Source: Methanolobus sp.
GTDB lineage: Archaea; Halobacteriota; Methanosarcinia; Methanosarcinales; Methanosarcinaceae
Length of the DNA: 55,881 nt
Direction: 5' to 3'
NCBI RefSeq assembly: GCF_030682845.1
Contig: NZ_JAUXNK010000076.1
Span: forward strand, 1 to 55,881
Shown: positions 51,020 to 55,881 of the stretch, in pieces
Numbering within the stretch: the stretch's first letter is position 1
How the letters are laid out: each line of letters opens with the position of its first letter
Position numbers and translations under genes: made by a program
The notes under the pieces: model-generated
Told to the model about the DNA's origin: nothing
What the model saw: only the letters and a program-made list of their open reading frames with translations
The model's database searches: none

Positions 51020-52381
51020 TTAAACAATTTGAAGCTCATATTTCTCGGCAATTTCCTGGAACGAGTCCGCAAGATACCTCATCTTTTCCCATGACAGGCC
51101 ATAGGTATTCAGCTTCCACATGCGTGTCGCGCCTGCAAACTCTCCTGCGATGCCTCTTTTTGAAAGCTCGTCGGACAGGAAGAAACCTCTCCTCTTATGG
51201 CTTTGAGCCACCACATCGAAGCTGCCGGTGGTATCTACCTTCGAAAGAGTATGCTTCCGGGGATATTCAGACATGACCCGGCTACCCTGGATGGACAGCA
51301 GCCTTTCCATGAAGAAGTTAGACTTTTTAACCTCCTCATCCCAATGCAGTGTTCGCTCTTTGACCACAGGGAAGGAAGCCATCATCCCCATGAGCGTAGA
51401 TCCCATAAGAGTGCAGCCCAGCATTTCCACTTCCTTTATGCCGAACTTGCGTTTGGTGACATCCCCTGTCATCTGTGTTGTCCTGAACACCACATCAGCC
51501 CATTCATCAGTGGTCGCAAGCACACCTGAAGGAGCGGGAGAAGCCATACTCTTATGACCAGAACCCACTACAAAGTCAGCCCCCATCTTCTTACCATCCA
51601 CCGGCATGACGCCCACTGTATATGCACCGTTGTAAAGCAGAGGGATATCGTACTGGTGGGCGACCTTTGATATGCCGCGTACATCGTGCTCGTTGGCGAA
51701 CTGGTAGTCAAAATGGTCTATCATGACAAGCTTTGGCAATTTTCCGGTCTCGATGATTACGGTTTCTATCTTCTCAGCAACAGCATCCGGAGTTATCTTG
51801 TTCCCGGCACTTACCGGAACCTCCTTCACGATACCACCTGCCTCTTCCACGGCAAGGAATTCCGTGTAGTGGGCAAGTCCGGACACTATCACAGAGTCAC
51901 CCGGCCCTACAAGACTGGATGCCACAGCCTGGAAACCTCTCCTGGCGCCGGGAACCACGCGAGCGGTGTCCATGTTAAGGAAAGCTGCAAGCTCGGTGTG
52001 GAAATCAGCAATCGGGGGTTTTGAGATCTTATCCAGGCGGAAGGGCTTGCGGCAGTTGTCACAGGCTGAATAGCCGTCCCCGTAGGCTATGAGGGCCTTG
52101 CGGGCCTCAGGTGTGAGCCTGCCGGCAGCCTGGATGGGCTGTATATTGATGTACTCTTCCTCACGGCTACGAATTTCCATGTTACCGGCTATCCTGGTCA
52201 CCTCAGGAGAGCCTGTGCCAGCTTCCAGATCATTGATAATTGCCTTCACTCTGCTCATCTGCTCGTGGAATCTGTCCCCTTCATGCAAACCTATGCCATC
52301 AGGCACGGAGTCACGAAGCGTTTGGCGGACATCTTCCAGGGCAAAGAGCGCCTCGAATGTTTTCTGAACCCTTATATCCAA
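51020..52381 (-). CDS. pscS: O-phosphoseryl-tRNA:cysteinyl-tRNA synthase (SepCysS) with N-terminal extension
   Basis: SepCysS converts phosphoseryl-tRNA(Cys) to cysteinyl-tRNA(Cys) with a sulfur donor, the second step of tRNA-dependent cysteine synthesis in methanogens. The product has 453 residues. The PLP lysine is Lys277 (GSGHKSMASP). The conserved cysteines are Cys107 and Cys110 (YSACDNCRKPF) and Cys323 (LGCTLMG). The first 75 or so residues are an extra helical region that probably corresponds to SepCysE, a separate scaffold protein in some methanogens. The start is TTG 52381, with AGGGG 9 bases upstream. Its promoter holds two copies of the TTCACAATTGTGAA-type palindrome. Confidence 0.95.
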   Translation of the reverse strand: MDIRVQKTFEALFALEDVRQTLRDSVPDGIGLHEGDRFHEQMSRVKAIINDLEAGTGSPEVTRIAGNMEIRSREEEYINIQPIQAAGRLTPEARKALIAYGDGYSACDNCRKPFRLDKISKPPIADFHTELAAFLNMDTARVVPGARRGFQAVASSLVGPGDSVIVSGLAHYTEFLAVEEAGGIVKEVPVSAGNKITPDAVAEKIETVIIETGKLPKLVMIDHFDYQFANEHDVRGISKVAHQYDIPLLYNGAYTVGVMPVDGKKMGADFVVGSGHKSMASPAPSGVLATTDEWADVVFRTTQMTGDVTKRKFGIKEVEMLGCTLMGSTLMGMMASFPVVKERTLHWDEEVKKSNFFMERLLSIQGSRVMSEYPRKHTLSKVDTTGSFDVVAQSHKRRGFFLSDELSKRGIAGEFAGATRMWKLNTYGLSWEKMRYLADSFQEIAEKYELQIV

Positions 52382-52417
52382 GTTGAATACCCCTATGACT
52401 TTATTCTTTAATTTTAA

Positions 52418-52431
52418 ATCACAATTGTGAA
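52418..52431. promoter_or_regulatory. Operator copy 1 in the pscS/HTH intergenic region
   Basis: ATCACAATTGTGAA has one mismatch from the consensus, and its inner 12 bases (TCACAATTGTGA) are a perfect palindrome. For pscS, on the minus strand, the likely TATA box (CTTTATAT) is near 52454-52461, which puts transcription start at or beside this site. Confidence 0.7.
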
Positions 52432-52439
52432 TTAAGTAT

Positions 52440-52453
52440 TTAACAATTGTGAA
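52440..52453. promoter_or_regulatory. Operator copy 2 in the pscS/HTH intergenic region
   Basis: TTAACAATTGTGAA has one mismatch from the consensus. Its centre is 22 bp from that of copy 1, two helical turns, so two dimers could bind on the same DNA face. It abuts the probable pscS TATA box. Confidence 0.7.
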
Positions 52454-52525
52454 TATATAAAGTTAATGAGGTATTGAAGCAACACAAAGCTCAAAGCCGA
52501 AAAATACTTTAAGCCATGAACTCAA

Positions 52526-52539
52526 TCCACAATTGTGAA
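52526..52539. promoter_or_regulatory. Operator copy 3, upstream of the HTH regulator gene
   Basis: TCCACAATTGTGAA has one mismatch from the consensus. It lies 52 bases before the HTH start codon and 15 bases after a weak TATA-like element (AAAATACTTTA, 52501-52511). It could therefore allow autoregulation of the HTH-cysteine desulfurase-fdhD genes. Confidence 0.68.
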
Positions 52540-52590
52540 AACTATCCGGGAGACGCACATTCCAGCAAATGGAAGATTGGAGACTGAATT

Positions 52591-52911
52591 ATGAAATTAC
52601 CCTGTGAAAAGGTTGTATGGGATGTTCTGCCTGCCATCAGGGCAGCAATTGCCGAAGAGCTTGCAAACTGCGGCCTTACGCAACAGGAGATAGCCAGGGA
52701 ACTGGACATGGCGCCTTCTGCGGTCTCACAATACCTTTCCAAGAAAAGAGGCTATCGAATAGTTTTCGAAGATGATGTAAAGGAGTCCATAAGCCAGCTG
52801 GCCCTGGACATTAAAGAAAAGCGTGTTACAGATATTGTGCCCAGGGTATGCCGTATATGTACGCAGTTACGAGCTGAGGGAAACAGGTGCGGTGGTCACG
52901 ATACCGGTTAA
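52591..52911 (+). CDS. Small HTH transcriptional regulator with CX2CX9CX2H motif
   Basis: The product has 106 residues. An N-terminal XRE-like helix-turn-helix spans residues of about 29-50 (LTQQEIARELDMAPSAVSQY). The C-terminus holds Cys87, Cys90, Cys100 and His103, spaced CX2CX9CX2H, and there are further cysteines at 5 and 27. It resembles a group of small archaeal HTH proteins (COG2522 type). The cysteine cluster could bind zinc or an Fe-S cluster and sense cysteine, sulfur or Fe-S status. It lies in the middle of genes that share the TTCACAATTGTGAA palindrome and is the obvious candidate to bind it. GGAG is 8 bases before the ATG. It leads a probable operon with the cysteine desulfurase and fdhD. 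Confidence 0.85.
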   Translation: MKLPCEKVVWDVLPAIRAAIAEELANCGLTQQEIARELDMAPSAVSQYLSKKRGYRIVFEDDVKESISQLALDIKEKRVTDIVPRVCRICTQLRAEGNRCGGHDTG

Positions 52912-52964
52912 GCCTTACCTTCAGAGACATCTGGTCGGCATTACATCAATAGAGGGCGGTCGCT

Positions 52965-54146
52965 TTGAGAAACACTGAGCTCAGAAAGGATTTTCCTCTC
53001 CTTAACGATGTCATCTATTTCGATAATGCAGCTACCAGCCTCATACCTGAACCTGTAATCGATATAATGAATGAGTTTGAGAGGATGTACAGGGCAAATG
53101 TGGGGAGGGGAGTGCACAGGCTGACCAGCGTCGCTTCACAGAAATACTTTAATGCGCACCAGAAGGTCGCCCGTTTCATAGGAGCTGATGCAGGCACTAC
53201 AGTGCTTACAAAAAACACCACTGAAGCTATCAATATGGTAGCATGTGGCCTTAAATGGAGCAAAGGAGACAGCATCGTGACAACTGCCATAGAGCACCAT
53301 TCCAATTTCCTCCCATGGATGCGCCTTCGTCAAAGAGGAGTCGGGATGAACGTGATTATGCCACAATCCGACGGCACGTTCGACCTTTCGGACTTTGAGC
53401 TTGCAATTAATGACAATACGCGCCTTGTAGCCGTTTCCCATGCATCCAATGTACTTGGCACTATCCTGCCGGTGAAGGAAATTGCCGCCATATGTGAAGA
53501 ACATGCCACCAGATTACTCGTCGACGGCGCTCAGTCAGCACCGCACCTGCCGGTTAACGTCATGGATATCGGCTGCGATTATTTCTGCTTTTCAGGACAC
53601 AAGATGCTCGGTCCCACAGGTACAGGAATACTCTGGATGAAGGATAACAACATCAGCCCTCTCCTTGTAGGAGGAGGGATGATAGAAAGCGTCTCAATTG
53701 AGGAATATACGCTTACAGAAGGCTACCAGCGCCATGAAGCCGGAACACCGCACATAGCGGGAATGATAGGCCTCGGAGGCGCTGCGGAATACCTGGAGAA
53801 GGCAGGCATGAATGACATAAAGAAACATGAGGAGGAACTTACCCGCAAGCTCCTCACGGGACTTGCCTCACTGGAACATGTCCATATCTACGGACCTGAA
53901 AATGATAAGGACAGAATAGGCGTCGTCTCTTTCAATATAGAAGGCATGCATCCCCATGAAGTCTCCCACATACTCGACGAGGCCTCTTCGATCATGACCC
54001 GATCAGGAGAACACTGCTGTCAGCCGCTGATGAAGTATCTGGGGCTTCCCGGCGGGACCGTCCGGGTGAGTCTATACCTGTACAATACCGAAGAAGAGAT
54101 CGACCTGTTACTGGATACCCTTGAGGAACTTACACGGAGGTTGTAA
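52965..54146 (+). CDS. Cysteine desulfurase (SufS/NifS-like, class V aminotransferase fold)
   Basis: The enzyme takes sulfur from cysteine as a persulfide for Fe-S clusters, thionucleosides or molybdenum cofactor sulfuration. The product has 393 residues. The PLP lysine is Lys213 (FSGHKMLGPTG). The catalytic cysteine lies in RSGEHCCQP (Cys351/Cys352), followed by the C-terminal VRVSLYLYNTEEEID. The start is TTG 52965, with GAGGGCGG just upstream. It lies 53 bases after the HTH gene and runs into fdhD, which in bacteria receives sulfur from a cysteine desulfurase. Confidence 0.93.
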   Translation: MRNTELRKDFPLLNDVIYFDNAATSLIPEPVIDIMNEFERMYRANVGRGVHRLTSVASQKYFNAHQKVARFIGADAGTTVLTKNTTEAINMVACGLKWSKGDSIVTTAIEHHSNFLPWMRLRQRGVGMNVIMPQSDGTFDLSDFELAINDNTRLVAVSHASNVLGTILPVKEIAAICEEHATRLLVDGAQSAPHLPVNVMDIGCDYFCFSGHKMLGPTGTGILWMKDNNISPLLVGGGMIESVSIEEYTLTEGYQRHEAGTPHIAGMIGLGGAAEYLEKAGMNDIKKHEEELTRKLLTGLASLEHVHIYGPENDKDRIGVVSFNIEGMHPHEVSHILDEASSIMTRSGEHCCQPLMKYLGLPGGTVRVSLYLYNTEEEIDLLLDTLEELTRRL

Positions 54147-54147
54147 C

Positions 54148-54975
54148 ATCTTTAAAGAAATTCCCTGCATTAAAGGAGAAGGAGAGTCATTCTCGCAGGA
54201 GATGCACCCGGTCATTGAAGAGATGCCTCTTGCAGTAAACGTTAATGGACGACATGCCCTTACAGCTATGACAAGCCCGGTGATGCTAAGGGAATTTGTG
54301 ACGGGCTTCCTTTACACCGAACGTATCATCAAAGGCATTGAAGAGATAGAATCCATCAGAATAGAAGGCAACACCGCCGATGTTCTTACAAGAAATCCGT
54401 TCAAGATACTCATGTCACACAAAACCGTCCTTAGCGGATGCGGCGGCAGTATGTCTTTCCTGGATATAGGGAAGCTTCCTCAGATAAACTCCAAACTCTC
54501 CATTAGTGCGCAGGACATCGGAGATGCTGTCAGAGAGGCACTTGATTCAAAACTGCATGTCAAGACAGGAGGTATCCATGTTGTGGCACTCTATGGACCT
54601 GGCGGAAAGATACAGGTCATTGAGGACATCGGCAGGCACAATGCACTTGACAGGGCCATCGGATACGCGCTTGAACAAGGCATTGACCTTTCAGGCACCT
54701 ATGTGATCTGTTCCGGACGCATATCCTCTGAGATGGTCAGGAAATGCCTGGTGGCAAATATACCCATCATAGTATCAAGGGGAGCCACGACTACGCTCGC
54801 CGTCGATATTGCAAAAGCGCGCGGACTGACCGTAGTAGGGTTTGTCAGGGGAAAGAAGATGAACGTCTACTCTGGCGGGGAGAGGATATCCGATATCCCG
54901 GCCAATGATGCTGCATACGTGGCAGAGGTGACAGATGAAGGAACAGAAGAGAACACGGAAGATCAAAAGATGTAA
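54148..54975 (+). CDS. fdhD: FdhD-family sulfurtransferase / molybdenum cofactor carrier
   Basis: FdhD passes sulfur from a cysteine desulfurase to the molybdenum or tungsten cofactor of formate dehydrogenase. The conserved body is clear: VIEEMPLAVNVNGRHALTAM, LREFVTGFLYTERII, VLSGCGGSMSF, VIEDIGRHNALDRAIGYAL, CSGRISSEMVRKC and SRGATTTLAVDIA. The E. coli CGxCG pair is reduced to one cysteine (GCGGS). The start is uncertain. TTG 54121 lies inside the upstream gene with no ribosome site, and ATG 54202 has poor spacing. GGAGG (54136-54140) sits 7 bases before an in-frame ATC at 54148, used here as a possible non-canonical start. No formate dehydrogenase is in the window. Confidence 0.9.
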   Translation: MFKEIPCIKGEGESFSQEMHPVIEEMPLAVNVNGRHALTAMTSPVMLREFVTGFLYTERIIKGIEEIESIRIEGNTADVLTRNPFKILMSHKTVLSGCGGSMSFLDIGKLPQINSKLSISAQDIGDAVREALDSKLHVKTGGIHVVALYGPGGKIQVIEDIGRHNALDRAIGYALEQGIDLSGTYVICSGRISSEMVRKCLVANIPIIVSRGATTTLAVDIAKARGLTVVGFVRGKKMNVYSGGERISDIPANDAAYVAEVTDEGTEENTEDQKM

Positions 54976-54980
54976 TGAGG

Positions 54981-55175
54981 TCATCCTCCAAAGACCACAT
55001 GAATTATCCTGATCTCTGCACCATTTTCAAGAATCCTGTCCTCCGGTATAACCTCGCCGTTCATCACAACAAGCACCTCACTCTGGCTGATACCCAACTG
55101 CCGGAGCAGTCCTTCCACCGAAATTGGACCTGTGCTTATATCCTCTGTTTTTCCTGAAGGGAGTTTTATCTTCAT
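54981..55175 (-). CDS. Ubiquitin-like sulfur carrier (MoaD/ThiS/SAMP-like)
   Basis: The product has 64 residues with a beta-grasp pattern and a C-terminal VVFGG. The diglycine is the site adenylated by E1-like enzymes and converted to a thiocarboxylate or isopeptide. It resembles ThiS and MoaD, but the pathway cannot be named. It lies about 55 bases downstream of tRNA-Cys on the same strand with no clear promoter between. It may therefore share the tRNA-Cys transcript and its operator. The E1-like gene at 50213-50950 is the likely partner. Confidence 0.82.
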   Translation of the reverse strand: MKIKLPSGKTEDISTGPISVEGLLRQLGISQSEVLVVMNGEVIPEDRILENGAEIRIIHVVFGG

Positions 55176-55230
55176 TTGTTATCACTTTTGAATACAATGG
55201 TCAGGCCGATGTATGGATGCAGACCGTTAA

Positions 55231-55302
55231 AGCCAGGACCCGGATTCGAACCGGGATGGAATCGCTCTGCAGGCGATTGCGTAGCCGCTCCGCCATCCTG
55301 GC
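55231..55302 (-). tRNA. tRNA-Cys (anticodon GCA), CCA not encoded
   Basis: The acceptor stem GCCAGGA pairs with TCCTGGC, and the discriminator is U as expected for tRNA-Cys. The anticodon stem-loop ATCGC-CTGCAGA-GCGAT gives GCA. The T arm is CCCGG-TTCGAAT-CCGGG. The palindrome TTCACAATTGTGAA lies 3 bases beyond its 5' end, over the expected transcription start. Confidence 0.96.
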
Positions 55303-55305
55303 ATA

Positions 55306-55319
55306 TTCACAATTGTGAA
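55306..55319. promoter_or_regulatory. Perfect operator copy at the tRNA-Cys promoter
   Basis: TTCACAATTGTGAA is the perfect palindrome of the five copies. A TATA-like element on the minus strand (CTTTATAATG, about 55337-55346) would start transcription within this site. Binding here should block or tune tRNA-Cys synthesis, and that of the downstream sulfur carrier if cotranscribed. Confidence 0.75.
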
Positions 55320-55426
55320 TTGTAAGAATGTCATTCATTATAAAGATTGCGACCTTGTGAAGATGTCGACAGCAGATTTATTATCAATGAGGTGCATCCA
55401 TGACACGCCCGGCAGATTTTCAACAC

Positions 55427-55498
55427 GGACCTGTAGTGTAGCGGATATCACTTAAGCCTCCGGAGCTTAGAACCCGGGTTCGAGTCCCGGCAGGTCCG
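55427..55498 (+). tRNA. tRNA-Arg (anticodon CCG), CCA not encoded
   Basis: The acceptor stem GGACCTG pairs with CAGGTCC, the discriminator is G, and the anticodon loop CTCCGGA gives CCG (55460-55462). The T arm is CCGGG-TTCGAGT-CCCGG. It is divergent from tRNA-Cys. Confidence 0.95.
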
Positions 55499-55837
55499 TA
55501 AAAGAAAAGGCATAGAATTGTGCAGAAAACGCCTTTTTCATCCAGATTCATAAAAATATGACGGGAAAATAGAATATAGGAGGTAGTACAAGGCATCCTC
55601 CGCCACCACGCTTCAGGATGCCTTATATTTCCGTTCTGCAATGTTCCCCAACACCACAGTCGGTGATTTCTGTTGATAACCCAAGCGCATACTCCCAGCG
55701 CCCACAATAAAAGATTAGTCTTTATGTTACTTAACATAAACCTGATTAAATTTAATGAGTAACAGTGTTTTTCAAATGCCTTTTAAATTATAGTTATTAA
55801 CCAAACATTTATTACTTAATAAGTATAACTATATTTC
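55499..55837. other. Intergenic region with two inverted repeats
   Basis: No gene is seen in these 339 bases. A 10-bp stem (AAGGCATCCT and AGGATGCCTT, loop of 15) is at 55590-55624. A tight 9-bp inverted repeat (TTTATGTTA, CT, TAACATAAA) is at 55721-55740 and looks like an operator. AT-rich sequence follows up to the next gene, with weaker inverted 9-mers (TATAGTTAT at 55789-55797 and ATAACTATA at 55825-55833). Confidence 0.5.
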
Positions 55838-55881
55838 ATGGCTAAACCAGAACAAATTCTGATAGAGCATCATCTTTCATC
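55838..55881 (+). CDS. Start of an unidentified gene (3' partial)
   Basis: ATG 55838 opens a frame reading MAKPEQILIEHHLS to the window end. Only 14 codons are visible, so no function can be given. There is no Shine-Dalgarno sequence. A TATA-like ATTTATTAC about 24-31 bases upstream would suit a leaderless transcript. The palindrome at 55721-55740 may regulate it. Confidence 0.45.
   Translation, partial: MAKPEQILIEHHLS

Noticed and set aside
55420-55737. Minus-strand open frame of 105 codons ending GPAGTRTRVLSSGGL...
   Set aside because: Its C-terminal part is the translated antisense of tRNA-Arg, a common false gene. The rest has no coding character.

Overview
This window looks like chromosome from a methanogenic archaeon of the Methanosarcinales (Methanosarcinaceae-like). 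The evidence is an RNA polymerase with split B and A subunits, archaeal EF-2 and EF-1A, an archaellin, the archaeal CoA pathway (pantoate kinase plus phosphopantothenate synthetase), surface proteins with PGF-pre-PGF domains, surface CobN-like chelatase homologues, and tRNA-dependent cysteine synthesis (SepCysS). Genus cannot be fixed from the sequence alone.

Layout. (1) 1-18031 is an extracellular region: two giant CobN-like proteins with near-identical C-terminal membrane anchors (the first cut by the window start), then two paralogous secreted subtilisin-like proteases with glycine-rich linkers and PGF-pre-PGF domains. (2) 18070-20808 holds kae1, bud32 and rdgB, with overlapping or close starts, plus a small membrane protein. 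(3) 20898-28888 is mostly minus strand: an archaellin, a cyclase-family hydrolase, a PHP phosphoesterase, a TPR membrane protein, the 23S rRNA methyltransferase RlmE with a small unknown and an archaeal Vms1-like peptidyl-tRNA hydrolase, a formylglycine-enzyme-fold lipoprotein and a GNAT acetyltransferase. (4) 29038-35169 is plus strand: the CoA operon (coaBC, pantoate kinase, phosphopantothenate synthetase), an HD hydrolase, then a deaminase and an adenosylhomocysteinase that together clear S-adenosylhomocysteine. (5) 35459-49011 is the core information-processing cluster: tRNA-Lys, rpoH, rpoB2, rpoB1, rpoA1, rpoA2, L30e, NusA, S12, S7, EF-2, EF-1A, S10. (6) 49188-55319 is a cysteine, sulfur and Fe-S cluster: nadA, an E1-like enzyme, SepCysS, a cysteine-bearing HTH regulator, a cysteine desulfurase, FdhD, a ubiquitin-like sulfur carrier and tRNA-Cys. 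(7) tRNA-Arg and the start of an unidentified gene end the window.

The most interesting signal is a shared palindrome, consensus TTCACAATTGTGAA. It occurs five times, each copy with no more than one mismatch. I saw the core CAATTGTGAA only in three intergenic regions of the last 7 kb: upstream of nadA, three times between the divergent pscS and the HTH gene, and directly against the 5' end of tRNA-Cys. This suggests one regulator, probably the HTH protein with a CX2CX9CX2H motif encoded among the targets. It would coordinate Cys-tRNA synthesis, the tRNA-Cys gene itself, sulfur mobilisation, a sulfur carrier and the Fe-S enzyme NadA. Other points of note are SD-positioned non-canonical starts (ATA or ATC for rpoB2, ATC for fdhD), a 10-bp leader hairpin before the second cobN-like gene, and a probable leaderless mRNA for the Vms1-like gene.
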